Numbered from the stretch's first letter, positions 7,473 through 15,668 are shown. The stretch: DNA of 64,000 bases from Anaerofustis stercorihominis DSM 17244 (GCF_000154825.1 NZ_DS560019.1:806001-870000); one strand, 5' to 3'. Notes: generated from the letters alone by a model not told the origin. A program made the numbers and translations.

Positions 7473-8831
7473 ATGAAAAAATATGATGATATAATTATTG
7501 GATTTGGTAAAGGCGGAAAAACTTTAGCAGGATATTTGGCTAAGAAAGGTGAAAAAGTTGCCGTAATAGAAAAGTCAAATAAAATGTATGGCGGGACTTG
7601 TATAAACGTGGGATGTATACCTTCTAAATCCCTTGTTAAAAATGCATCAAAAACAGCACAAATGGGAGATATTTCTTTTGATGAAAAAAGTAAATTATAC
7701 AAAAAAGCAATCGAAGAAAAAAGAAACTTAACCGAAATGCTTAGAGGTAAAAATTATGATAAATTGAATAATTTGGATAATGTTGATGTCATTAATGCAA
7801 AAGCAAGTTTTGAAGATAAAAATATTGTTAAAATAACATATAAAGATAGCGAAGAATTATTACATGCAGATAAAATATATATAAATACCGGTTCGACATC
7901 TGTAATCCCTAAAATAGAAGGAATTGAAAATAACCCATATGTATATTTCAGTGATACATTAATGGAACTTGATACTTTGCCCAATAGACTTATTATAATA
8001 GGGGGCGGATATATCGGTCTTGAATTTGCTTCTATGTATTCAAACTTTGGAAGTAATGTAACTGTTATTCAAGACGGTGATAAATTCATTCCAAGAGAAG
8101 ACGAAGATATTGCTGATGAAGTAAAATCATTGCTCGAAAATCAAGGAATGGAAATAAAACTCGGTGCGAAAATAAAAAAATTTACTAAGGACGGTATCGT
8201 TTCATATAGTCATAAAGGAAAAGAGTTTAATGACAAGGCAGATGCTATATTAGTTGCTACGGGTAGAAAAGCTAATACAGGTGATTTAAATTTAGAAGCT
8301 GCGGGTGTAGAGGTAGATAAACGAGGCGGGATAGTCGTTGATAATAATTTAAGGACTTCAAACAATAATATTTGGGCAATGGGAGATGTTAACGGAGGGC
8401 TTCAATTTACATATGTTTCTTTGGATGATTATAGAATAATAGTAAGCGGACTTGAAAATAAAAATAAATATAACCTAAGTAAAAGAGAAAATGTTCCTTA
8501 CAGCGTATTTATGAACACTCCGTTATCGCGAGTAGGTTTAAATGAAAGAGAAGCCTTAGAACAAGGTTATGACATAAAAGTTCTAAAATTACCGGTAGGT
8601 GCAATACCAAAGGCACAAGTGCTTAAGAAACCGTACGGTATTTTAAAGGCTATAATAGATAATAAAACCAATAGGATTCTCGGTACGATGTTACTCTGTG
8701 AGGAGTCATATGAAATGATAAATATAGTAAAATTGGCAATGGATCTGGGTGCGGATTATACTATTCTTAAAAATCAGGTGTTTACTCATCCTACTATGAG
8801 CGAAGCTTTGAATGATTTGTTTTCATTATAA
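7473..8831 (+). CDS. FAD-dependent pyridine nucleotide-disulfide oxidoreductase, RclA/MerA-like
   Basis: A 452-residue class I flavin disulfide reductase. It has an N-terminal FAD motif (IIIGFGKGGKTLAGYLAKKG), a redox-active CxxxxC (Cys43 and Cys48 in GGTCINVGCIPSK), a second NAD(P)-binding glycine motif (IIIGGGYIGLEFA) and a C-terminal dimer domain. The tail HPTMSEALNDLFSL is typical of the RclA group rather than of lipoamide dehydrogenase. RclA and its homologues reduce hypothiocyanous acid. Its place behind a HypR-like regulator and a rhodanese supports reactive chlorine or thiol-oxidant defence. A weak terminator follows. Confidence 0.88.
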   Translation: MKKYDDIIIGFGKGGKTLAGYLAKKGEKVAVIEKSNKMYGGTCINVGCIPSKSLVKNASKTAQMGDISFDEKSKLYKKAIEEKRNLTEMLRGKNYDKLNNLDNVDVINAKASFEDKNIVKITYKDSEELLHADKIYINTGSTSVIPKIEGIENNPYVYFSDTLMELDTLPNRLIIIGGGYIGLEFASMYSNFGSNVTVIQDGDKFIPREDEDIADEVKSLLENQGMEIKLGAKIKKFTKDGIVSYSHKGKEFNDKADAILVATGRKANTGDLNLEAAGVEVDKRGGIVVDNNLRTSNNNIWAMGDVNGGLQFTYVSLDDYRIIVSGLENKNKYNLSKRENVPYSVFMNTPLSRVGLNEREALEQGYDIKVLKLPVGAIPKAQVLKKPYGILKAIIDNKTNRILGTMLLCEESYEMINIVKLAMDLGADYTILKNQVFTHPTMSEALNDLFSL

Positions 8832-8835
8832 GTAT

Positions 8836-8866
8836 GAAGAAGGATAATATCTTTCTTTTTTTATTT
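8836..8866 (+). terminator. Intrinsic terminator of the redox operon
   Basis: AGAAGGAT pairs with ATCTTTCT (two G-T pairs) around a 3-nt loop, followed by T7. Confidence 0.65.
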
Positions 8867-8998
8867 TATATTAGTTAGGACTTCAAGAAGCGTATTTATT
8901 GAACTTTTAAGTTTAATTAAATCTTCTTTACTTAATTTTTGTTCGAGTAAATCTATAAACTCTTTATTATTATATATATTCTCTTCTATGTAATTCAT
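8861..8998 (-). CDS. Small ORF, possible degenerate Spo0E-like peptide
   Basis: A 45-codon frame (MNYIEENIYNNKEFIDLLEQ onwards). The second half, SKEDLIKLKSSINTLL, follows the helix-turn-helix spacing of Spo0E-like aspartyl-phosphate phosphatases (S-x-E-x-[IV]-x-x-[LM]-SQELD-x-L-[IL]), but the SQELD signature is replaced by KSSIN. No good ribosome site lies upstream, and the deoC terminator separates it from the upstream gene. It may be a remnant or a chance frame. Confidence 0.3.
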   Translation of the reverse strand: MNYIEENIYNNKEFIDLLEQKLSKEDLIKLKSSINTLLEVLTNIK

Positions 8999-9012
8999 TT
9001 CTATTTAAAATA

Positions 9013-9047
9013 AATAAAAAAGAACCTAAAATTAGGTTCTTTTTTAT
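9013..9047 (-). terminator. Bidirectional intrinsic terminator after deoC
   Basis: An 8-bp perfect stem (AGAACCTA at 9021-9028, TAGGTTCT at 9033-9040), with A and T tracts on the two sides. Confidence 0.85.
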
Positions 9048-9067
9048 TTGGTTTCATATTGATTTAA

Positions 9068-9739
9068 TTATTTGCTTGCTGCGTCGATTTCATCAAACAT
9101 AGCTTGTGTTTTTGAAATACCAAGTCTAGAACAGCCTGCTTTCAAGAAAGCTTCAGCATCTGCTACATTAGCAATACCGCCGGCTGCTTTGATTTGTACT
9201 CTTGTTGTATCAATGTTTTCTTTCATTATAGCTACATCTTCAAGTGTTGCTCCGCCTGAAGAGAATCCTGTTGATGTTTTAACGAAACCTGCACCTGCGT
9301 CAGAACAAATTCTTGAAGCTTTGGCGATTTCTTCTTTTGTTAAAAGACAGTTTTCTAAGATAACCTTGATGTTAGCAGGAGAAGCGTTTACTACTTCGTA
9401 TACGTCATTATAAACTGTGTCATAGTCTCCTGATTTCATAGCTGAAACGTTAAGTACGATATCAACTTCTGTAGCACCCATGTTGTATACTCTTTGAGTA
9501 TCTGCAACTTTTGATTCTGTTAATTCTGCACCGTTTGGGAAACCAACACATGCACATACTGCTGTTTCAGAACCTTTAAGGATTTCATAAGCCATTTTTA
9601 CTCTGCTTGGAGTAACACATACAGTTCTGCATTTCCATTCTTTAGCGAATTGGATACCTTTTCTTACTTCATCATAAGTTAATTGTGGTTTTAATAAAGA
9701 GTGGTCGTTTGCTCTTGCTAATTCATATTTTGTTATCAT
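9068..9739 (-). CDS. deoC: Deoxyribose-phosphate aldolase
   Basis: A 223-residue class I aldolase that splits 2-deoxyribose-5-phosphate to glyceraldehyde-3-phosphate and acetaldehyde. The Schiff-base Lys is in FVKTSTGFSSGGAT, the catalytic Asp region is EVDIVLNVSAMKSG, and the second Lys is in IKAAGGI. AAGGAG precedes the start. It lies 46 nt behind the zinc dehydrogenase gene, opposite a SorC-type regulator, so the pair looks like a sugar- or polyol-phosphate catabolic unit. Confidence 0.96.
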   Translation of the reverse strand: MITKYELARANDHSLLKPQLTYDEVRKGIQFAKEWKCRTVCVTPSRVKMAYEILKGSETAVCACVGFPNGAELTESKVADTQRVYNMGATEVDIVLNVSAMKSGDYDTVYNDVYEVVNASPANIKVILENCLLTKEEIAKASRICSDAGAGFVKTSTGFSSGGATLEDVAIMKENIDTTRVQIKAAGGIANVADAEAFLKAGCSRLGISKTQAMFDEIDAASK

Positions 9740-9785
9740 TTTAATTTTCTCCTTGAATTTTTTATATTTAAATTTTAATTAAAAA

Positions 9786-10883
9786 CTATTTGCCCGGTTC
9801 ATAACCGTCTTGTGTGATTACGATCTTATTAAAGAATTCTTTTCTTTCGATTAAATCAAATGCGTCTTTTACTTCGTCTACGCTGAATCTGTGAGAGATT
9901 ATAGATGTTAGGTCTAATAAACCTTTTTTAGCTGCATCGATTGTTGCACAGAATTCTTCATATTCAGGTGTGAAGTTATAACACCAAGAACCTTTTATTG
10001 TAAGTTCTTTTCTTAAGATACATTTATCATAAGATTTATCTAATATATTAACATCTCCGTGAGGTGTTCCTATACATGTGAATGTACCATGTTTCTTTAA
10101 GCATTGTAATGCTTGGTTGAATGTTATAGGAGAACCTGCAGCTTCTATACATACTTCAGGACCTTCTTCTCCAGCATATTCTTTGATTTTGGCAACAACT
10201 TCTTCATTTGTCATTCCCATTGAGTTGATTGTATATGTAGCACCTACTTTTTTGATTAAGTCAAGTTTTTCGTCTTTGATATCTACCGCTATTACCATTC
10301 TGGCTCCGCAGATGTTAGCCCATTGTACCATATAATATCCAACAGGACCTGTACCGAATACTACTACTGCGTCATTTACTTTTATACCTGCTCTGAGAGC
10401 ACCGTGTAAAGAGATAACAGCAGGGTCGATTTGACAAATCATATCCCAGCTGAAGTCATCCGGGCATACATAACACTGTGTAGCTTTTACAGCAACATAT
10501 TGTCCGAAGCCTCCGTCACTTCTTGAACCTGTGTAACCATATGTATCACATAAGTTGATGTTTCCGTTTAAACAGTCTTTACATTTTCCGCAGCCTGTCA
10601 TTGGATTAACATCTACTCTTTGACCTATTTTAAGTTCTTCTCTTAAATCAAGATCTTTTACGCCTTTACCGATTTCAACGATTTCTCCGCCGAATTCATG
10701 ACCTAATGTAGTTGGGAAAGAATATGTACCTGTTGAAAATACTCTTCCTAAATCGGAACCGCATATACCGGCACAATAAACTTTAAGTAGTACTTCGTCA
10801 TCCTTTATTTGTGGTATATCTACTTCATCACATCTTATATCATTGATAGCGTGAAGTCTACCAGCTTTCATTTTACCTTCCAT
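9786..10883 (-). CDS. Zinc-dependent medium-chain alcohol/polyol dehydrogenase
   Basis: About 365 residues. The MDR catalytic domain has the catalytic zinc site (CAGICGSDLG, GHEFGGEIVEIG) and four structural-zinc Cys (MTGCGKCKDCLNGNINLC). The nucleotide-binding domain has VVFGTGPVGYYMVQWA followed by an acidic residue (VDIKDEK), favouring NAD. It resembles polyol or sugar-phosphate dehydrogenases (GatD/sorbitol-dehydrogenase type), but the substrate is not determined. The start at 10883 is chosen for the AGGAGG site 6 nt upstream rather than an in-frame ATG at 10931 lying in the promoter region. Co-transcribed with deoC. Confidence 0.88.
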   Translation of the reverse strand: MEGKMKAGRLHAINDIRCDEVDIPQIKDDEVLLKVYCAGICGSDLGRVFSTGTYSFPTTLGHEFGGEIVEIGKGVKDLDLREELKIGQRVDVNPMTGCGKCKDCLNGNINLCDTYGYTGSRSDGGFGQYVAVKATQCYVCPDDFSWDMICQIDPAVISLHGALRAGIKVNDAVVVFGTGPVGYYMVQWANICGARMVIAVDIKDEKLDLIKKVGATYTINSMGMTNEEVVAKIKEYAGEEGPEVCIEAAGSPITFNQALQCLKKHGTFTCIGTPHGDVNILDKSYDKCILRKELTIKGSWCYNFTPEYEEFCATIDAAKKGLLDLTSIISHRFSVDEVKDAFDLIERKEFFNKIVITQDGYEPGK

Positions 10884-10955
10884 TATTTTCCTCCTAAATA
10901 CTTTGAAAGTGTGATTTAACTTGACAAACATAAATAGTAATGTTATTATTTATTC

Positions 10956-10990
10956 ATGTTCATATGAACATTATGTAAGTTCATATGTTC
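10956..10990. promoter_or_regulatory. Putative SorC-family operators
   Basis: A perfect 16-bp palindrome, ATGTTCATATGAACAT (10956-10971), and a related partial copy, GTTCATATGTTC (10979-10990). Both lie between the minus-strand promoter and the dehydrogenase start, a road-block position. The SorC-type regulator encoded divergently is the probable ligand-responsive binder (inference). Confidence 0.65.
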
Positions 10991-11002
10991 AATTTCAACC
11001 GT

Positions 11003-11031
11003 ATTATATAATAAAAAAATAAAGATGTCAA
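11003..11031 (-). promoter_or_regulatory. Consensus sigma-A promoter of dehydrogenase-deoC
   Basis: On the minus strand, TTGACA (11026-11031), exactly 17 nt, TATAAT (11003-11008). Confidence 0.8.
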
Positions 11032-11060
11032 CTAGTTTTTATTAAATTTAGGAGAAAATT

Positions 11061-11993
11061 ATGCTGGATAATAATACACTATCAAAAATAGCGAAAATGT
11101 ACTATTTGGAAGGTCTTACTCAAAAACAAATAGGAGATAATTTGGGCATTTCAAGAATAGGGATTTCCCGAGCTTTAAAAAGATGTATAGAAGAAGGAAT
11201 TGTAGAAATAAAGATAAAAGAATTCACACCGCTCAGTAATTTGGAAGAGGCCCTTAAGAAAAAATATCCTTATGCTGATTTTAAAATAGTTCCTTTCTTT
11301 AAAGAAACAAAAAAGCTTGTTCGCTCTCTTGCAGACGGTGCGGGTGAAGTATTGGATGAATTCGTTAGAAATAATAATAATATAGGTATAGGCTGGGGAA
11401 AAACTTTAAGTAATTTGAATATTGAAAGTGATATCAAATATCCTGAGAAAACTTTCGTGTCTCTTCTCGGCGGGTACGGCAATGTATCCATTGAAATGCA
11501 CTCAAATCAAATAACAGCCAGAGTAAGCGAAGTATACGGCAGTAAGTCTATGGTGCTTCTTGCTCCTTCCATAGTGGATAATAAGAAGTTTAAAGAGATA
11601 ATCATAAATGAAGGTTCAATAAAAGAAGTTTTTGATATGTATAGAAAGCTTGACTGTGTAATAACCTCTCTGGGTAATCCGGCAGATGAAAATGCTACTA
11701 TACATAAATCAGGATATTTTAAAGATGAAGATCTTAAAGAACTTAAAGACAGAGATATTTGCTGTGATATCGTTTCTTCTTTATTCTTAAACAGGGAGGG
11801 AAAAGAAGAAGATTTGGAGATATTGGACAGGATTGTCGGAATAAGTCCTAAATGTTTTAAAAAAGTTCCTATAAGAGCTGCCGTTGCGGGAGGAGAAAAT
11901 AAAATGTTTGCGATATATTTGGCATTAAAAAATAAATATATAAATAACTTGGTAACAGATGAGAATACAGCGAATTATTTGCTTAATAAATAA
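11061..11993 (+). CDS. SorC/DeoR-type sugar-binding transcriptional regulator
   Basis: A 310-residue SorC-family protein. An N-terminal HTH (MYYLEGLTQKQIGDNLGISRIGISRALKR, residues about 12-40) is followed by a sugar-phosphate-binding domain with the family landmarks GIGWGKTLSNL, VSLLGGYGN and AAVAGGENK near the C-terminus. A TAGGAG ribosome site precedes the ATG. It is divergent from the dehydrogenase-deoC operon and shares the 130-bp intergenic region with its palindromic operators, so it most likely controls that operon and perhaps itself. Confidence 0.92.
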   Translation: MLDNNTLSKIAKMYYLEGLTQKQIGDNLGISRIGISRALKRCIEEGIVEIKIKEFTPLSNLEEALKKKYPYADFKIVPFFKETKKLVRSLADGAGEVLDEFVRNNNNIGIGWGKTLSNLNIESDIKYPEKTFVSLLGGYGNVSIEMHSNQITARVSEVYGSKSMVLLAPSIVDNKKFKEIIINEGSIKEVFDMYRKLDCVITSLGNPADENATIHKSGYFKDEDLKELKDRDICCDIVSSLFLNREGKEEDLEILDRIVGISPKCFKKVPIRAAVAGGENKMFAIYLALKNKYINNLVTDENTANYLLNK

Positions 11994-11995
11994 AA

Positions 11996-12022
11996 TAGCA
12001 ACTTTTTATAAGTTGTTTTTTT
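11996..12022 (+). terminator. Intrinsic terminator of the SorC-type regulator
   Basis: GCAACTT pairs with AAGTTGT around a short T/A loop, followed by T7. Confidence 0.75.
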
Positions 12023-12094
12023 GTTGTTATGAAAAAGTTAGTTTTTGATATATAATGACTAATGAATATTATTTGAAAGGCTGATAGATATAAA

Positions 12095-12640
12095 GTGGGA
12101 AGTAAAATACATTTAAAAACCCGCACTCTTACTAAAATAGCATTATGTACGGCTGTAATGTGTATTATAGGACCTGTATCCGTACCCATACCTATAAGCC
12201 CCGTACCAATATCTTTAGCTCAACTCGGGATTTATTTTGCGGTTTATGCGTTGGGATATAAATATGCTTTGATATCAGTGCTAGTATATATTCTGATCGG
12301 TTCTATAGGACTGCCTGTCTTTTCAGGATTTATGGGAGGTGTGAATAGGCTCATAGGTCCTACGGGAGGTTATTTGTTAGGATTTATTTTCTTGACTTTA
12401 ATACTCGGATATTTTATAGATAAGTATGAGTGTAATAAAGGATTTGTTATTTTAGGATTTATACTTGGGAATTCAGCATGTTATATATTCGGAAGTTTAT
12501 GGCTATCGTTTCAAAGTAACATAAGTGTTATAAGTGCTTTTATGATAGGATGTATTCCTTATATACCTGCCGATATAATAAAATCCGTTATGGCATTTAT
12601 AATAGGTCCGAAAATAAAAAATATATCAAATATAAAATAA
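12095..12640 (+). CDS. bioY: Biotin ECF transporter S component BioY
   Basis: A 181-residue, six-segment membrane protein with BioY signatures: PVPISLAQLGIYFA, IGSIGLPVFSGFMGG and GPTGGYLLGFI. It binds biotin and couples to the ECF ATPase/T module. The start is a GTG at 12095; the nearest purine-rich site (GAAAGG) is about 14 nt upstream, and no better start precedes the first membrane helix. No BirA-type operator was obvious. It ends in a convergent terminator. Confidence 0.95.
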   Translation: MGSKIHLKTRTLTKIALCTAVMCIIGPVSVPIPISPVPISLAQLGIYFAVYALGYKYALISVLVYILIGSIGLPVFSGFMGGVNRLIGPTGGYLLGFIFLTLILGYFIDKYECNKGFVILGFILGNSACYIFGSLWLSFQSNISVISAFMIGCIPYIPADIIKSVMAFIIGPKIKNISNIK

Positions 12641-12664
12641 AGAGCAGTGATATGCTCTTTATTT
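12637..12664. terminator. Bidirectional terminator between bioY and the amidase gene
   Basis: A 10-bp perfect stem, ATAAAGAGCA (12637-12646) with TGCTCTTTAT (12653-12662). Confidence 0.8.
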
Positions 12665-13357
12665 TATATCATAAAAATATTTTACGGCTCCGAGAGAAAT
12701 ATATTTTGCTAGCTGAACTTGATAATCATGGTCGTTCAACAATTTTTCTTCGTTTGGTTCGCTTAAAAAACCGCATTCCACTATTACGCTTGGAGTATTA
12801 TCATTTTTAAGGATATATAAATCATCTCTTGGTTTTATTTGTCTATGTTTAGAATATTTTGATGTATTGTCGAGTTCTTCTTTTATATGTTTTGCGAGAT
12901 TTTCACTTTTCTCATGGTCTTTTAAATAGAATACCTGTGCACCCCTGCTGTTATCACTGTGTGCATTCATATGTATACTTATCATTATATCGCACTTGGA
13001 TTCTTTTATGATATCTCGTCTCATTTTCATATCGCCTTTTTTGGTCCAGGTCATGCTGCCGTCTTCAAATAGTCCGTTGTCACTGTCCCTCGTCATAACC
13101 ACATTCGCGCCCATTGTCATTAAAATACTTCTTAATTCTTCTGAAATCGCTAAGTTTATCTTATCTTCATTGACTGACGTTCCTACTTTTCCCGGGTCCT
13201 GTCCTCCGTGTCCCGGGTCAATACAAACAGTCTTCCCGTCTAATATATATAATGAACTATCCACATATGAAGTGGTTACCAAAAGATAAAAGCACATTCC
13301 AAATAAAATTACGATTACGATGATACTGGATAAAATAACATAAAGATATTTTTTCAT
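12659..13357 (-). CDS. cwlD: N-acetylmuramoyl-L-alanine amidase, CwlD-like
   Basis: A 232-residue protein with an N-terminal membrane anchor (residues about 5-27) and an Amidase_3 domain. Zinc-binding and catalytic motifs are CIDPGHGGQDPG, E (in NEDKINLA), SIHMNAH and VECGFLSEPNEE. Size and plan fit CwlD, which makes muramic-delta-lactam in spore cortex during sporulation. Other short Amidase_3 enzymes look similar, so the symbol is probable, not certain. The presence of spoVG and spoIIE in the same window agrees with a sporulating host. Confidence 0.85.
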   Translation of the reverse strand: MKKYLYVILSSIIVIVILFGMCFYLLVTTSYVDSSLYILDGKTVCIDPGHGGQDPGKVGTSVNEDKINLAISEELRSILMTMGANVVMTRDSDNGLFEDGSMTWTKKGDMKMRRDIIKESKCDIMISIHMNAHSDNSRGAQVFYLKDHEKSENLAKHIKEELDNTSKYSKHRQIKPRDDLYILKNDNTPSVIVECGFLSEPNEEKLLNDHDYQVQLAKYISLGAVKYFYDIK

Positions 13358-13562
13358 TTCTCCCTCCTTATGTTTATTTATACGTTTTTGTATCTTAAAT
13401 ATGTTTCTTTTATTGAATGTAAAAATAATTTTATTATTTTACATTTTTCTTTTGAGTTTGGAGCTTATAACATATAAAATAATATTAACAGTTGTACGAA
13501 TATATGTATTTTAAGGTTTATTAAATAAAATTAATGTAAAATATTCTAAAAGGAGAAATATT

Positions 13563-14216
13563 ATGGAAATGAAGAGTATCAATTATTATTATCATAAATA
13601 TTTTAAATGGGTGATATGTGCTGTATGTTTATTTATTTTCATACATATTTCTATAGAACTCAGTGAAAATGAGCTTATTTTTTTGGATAATAAAATATAT
13701 TATACCGTTGCGGGTTTTATATCATATAGAATGACAAGGATATTCAGATTTATAACCAGATTCGGTTCCGGGGAAGTAATTCTTCCTTTATGGATATTTA
13801 CACTATTGTTATTTAAAAATAAAAGAAAGATAATTCTTTCAACAATTAATTTAATCAATATCGTAATTATTAATCAGGTATTTAAATTTTTATTTGAAAG
13901 ACCGAGACCTACCGTGTTCAGACTTGCGGAAGCCAGCGGATTTAGTTTCCCAAGCGGTCATTCCATGGTTTCATTGGCATTTTATGGATTTTTTCTCTAT
14001 CTTCTTTGGAAAACGGACTATACGGACGTATTAAAATGGATAGGAAGTGTCGTGATCATTTCTTTGATCGTACTTATAGGGATAAGCAGGATATATTTGG
14101 GGGTTCATTTTTCCAGTGATGTTTTGGCGGGATTTAGTTTGTCTTTGGCTTATTTGATTATATTTACTCATTTTGTTGAAAAATTTATATATGAAAGAAA
14201 CAAATTAAGTACGTGA
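13563..14216 (+). CDS. PAP2-family membrane phosphatase
   Basis: A 217-residue integral membrane protein with about six helices and all three PAP2 motifs: KFLFERPRP, PSGHS and SRIYLGVHFSSDVLAG. The family dephosphorylates lipid phosphates such as undecaprenyl pyrophosphate or phosphatidate at the outer membrane face. AAAGGAG precedes the start. It is monocistronic, with its own terminator. Confidence 0.92.
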   Translation: MEMKSINYYYHKYFKWVICAVCLFIFIHISIELSENELIFLDNKIYYTVAGFISYRMTRIFRFITRFGSGEVILPLWIFTLLLFKNKRKIILSTINLINIVIINQVFKFLFERPRPTVFRLAEASGFSFPSGHSMVSLAFYGFFLYLLWKTDYTDVLKWIGSVVIISLIVLIGISRIYLGVHFSSDVLAGFSLSLAYLIIFTHFVEKFIYERNKLST

Positions 14217-14217
14217 T

Positions 14218-14247
14218 AAAAAAGAACTGTAAAAGTTCTTTTTTATT
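14218..14247 (+). terminator. Intrinsic terminator of the PAP2 gene
   Basis: AAGAACT (14222-14228) pairs with AGTTCTT (14234-14240), followed by T-rich sequence. Confidence 0.8.
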
Positions 14248-14317
14248 TGAATAAACAGTTAATTTATTTACTATTTTTAAATTCTTTGATATGATAAGTT
14301 ATATTTTGGAGGTATAT

Positions 14318-15016
14318 ATGAAAAAACCTATTATTGGAATAGTTCCCTTATATGATGAATATAAAGATAGTTATTGGATGCTTCCGGGCTATATGACTTG
14401 TCTTGAAGAAAGCGGAGCCGTTCCTATCATGCTGCCGCTTACAATTAATGATAAAACAATAGATGAGCTTGTTGATATGTGTGACGGATTTTTGTTTTCG
14501 GGAGGGCATGACGTAAATCCTGAGTTGTATAACGAAAAGAAAAAGCCTGAGTGCCAAAACATTTGCATAAAAAGGGACGAAATGGAAAAAATACTTTTTA
14601 ATAAAGTTATTACAATGAATAAACCGATACTCGGGATATGCAGAGGACTCCAGCTTATAAACGTGCTTTTAGGCGGAAGTTTATATCAGGATTTAGAAAG
14701 TGAATTAAAGATAAATCATAAACAGAAACCTCCGTATGATGAAAGTTTTCATAAAGTAGATATTATACAGGATACTCCATTATATAATATATTAAATAAA
14801 GATAAAATAGATGTAAACAGCTGTCATCATCAGGCAGTTAAAGAGCTTTCATCTAAACTTAAAGTAATGGCGGTATCCGAAGATAAAGTTATTGAAGGTG
14901 CTTATATGGAGGATAAAAAATTTGTACTTGCAGTACAGTGGCATCCTGAATGTAATTATAAAAAAGAAGATACAAGTGTAAAAATAATAAAGGAATTTAT
15001 AAATAATTGTAAATAG
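14318..15016 (+). CDS. Gamma-glutamyl-gamma-aminobutyrate hydrolase-like (peptidase C26, class I glutamine amidotransferase fold)
   Basis: About 232 residues with the C26 catalytic triad: a nucleophile Cys in ILGICRGLQLINV, and His and Glu in VQWHPE. The GGHDVNPELY segment is typical of the PuuD-like group. The enzyme likely removes a gamma-glutamyl group from a small amide. The start at 14318 is set by GGAGGT 6 nt upstream; an in-frame ATG at 14291 has none. It is followed after 9 nt by the small TM1266-like gene. Confidence 0.88.
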   Translation: MKKPIIGIVPLYDEYKDSYWMLPGYMTCLEESGAVPIMLPLTINDKTIDELVDMCDGFLFSGGHDVNPELYNEKKKPECQNICIKRDEMEKILFNKVITMNKPILGICRGLQLINVLLGGSLYQDLESELKINHKQKPPYDESFHKVDIIQDTPLYNILNKDKIDVNSCHHQAVKELSSKLKVMAVSEDKVIEGAYMEDKKFVLAVQWHPECNYKKEDTSVKIIKEFINNCK

Positions 15017-15025
15017 GGAGAGAAA

Positions 15026-15274
15026 ATGAGAATAGCAGTAGTAAGTATGGTACTTGATGATCCTACATCTGTACAAAAAGAAGTAAATGAAGTTATCGGA
15101 AGTTATAAGGATATTATTAAAGGCAGAATGGGCGTTCCTTTACCCGATGAAGATGTATCTATAATTTCCATTGCAGTGGTCGGAGAAGTTGATATGATAA
15201 ATGCTTTTACCGGAAGACTTGGGAAAATCCCTAATGTTCAGGTAAAAACTTCTTTTTCTAAAAAAGAAATATAA
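15026..15274 (+). CDS. TM1266-family ACT-like small protein (putative iron-only hydrogenase system regulator)
   Basis: An 82-residue ferredoxin-fold/ACT-like protein with the family pattern RIAVVSMVLDD, DIIKGRMGVPLP, VSIISIAVVG and LTGRLGKIPNVQVK. Members are often found beside [FeFe]-hydrogenase maturation genes and are annotated as putative regulators. Here no hydrogenase genes are nearby; the gene follows a C26 hydrolase in the same direction. The molecular role is not proven in the family. Confidence 0.85.
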   Translation: MRIAVVSMVLDDPTSVQKEVNEVIGSYKDIIKGRMGVPLPDEDVSIISIAVVGEVDMINAFTGRLGKIPNVQVKTSFSKKEI

Positions 15275-15304
15275 AAAAGATCCTTAATTAAGGATCTTTT
15301 TTAT
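15272..15304. terminator. Bidirectional intrinsic terminator
   Basis: A near-perfect palindrome (AAAAGATCCTTA and its complement, about 15275-15300) followed by T. Confidence 0.85.
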
Positions 15305-15347
15305 ATTTAGGGTATGCTTAATAATAAGAGCTAAGTTAATTTTATCG

Positions 15348-15647
15348 TTACAGTGCATAAAAACTTGTCTTAAATAATGTTTCTGTCAACTCTACCAGAT
15401 AATCATAATTAGTATCGTAATTTGAATTTACCTGAAATGTTTGCGGATTTTTTCCTCCCTTAACATTTGCTTTTATTGTTATAGGTATCCCGCTGTGATC
15501 TCTGACTCTGAAATCCCATCTTTCTCCTATAGTTACATTACCGCTGCGTGCAATTTCTCCGTTTGGACCTTGTGCTATAAATTGAACTACAGCTAAAGAA
15601 TTATTATAAATTCTAAGAAACGAACATGTTTGATCATGAGTTGCCAT
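15348..15647 (-). CDS. Hypothetical 99-residue protein
   Basis: I do not recognise the family. The protein (MATHDQTCSFLRIYNNSL onwards) has no signal peptide or membrane segment and alternates short hydrophobic and polar stretches (VVQFIAQG, RWDFRVRD, PITIKANVKG, YDYLVELTE), suggesting an all-beta fold. It has a good AAGGAG ribosome site, its own promoter and a terminator shared with the neighbour, so it looks like a real single-gene unit. Its codon use is less AT-biased than the neighbouring genes. Confidence 0.65.
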   Translation of the reverse strand: MATHDQTCSFLRIYNNSLAVVQFIAQGPNGEIARSGNVTIGERWDFRVRDHSGIPITIKANVKGGKNPQTFQVNSNYDTNYDYLVELTETLFKTSFYAL

Positions 15648-15668
15648 TTTTTTCTCCTTTTTTATAAT

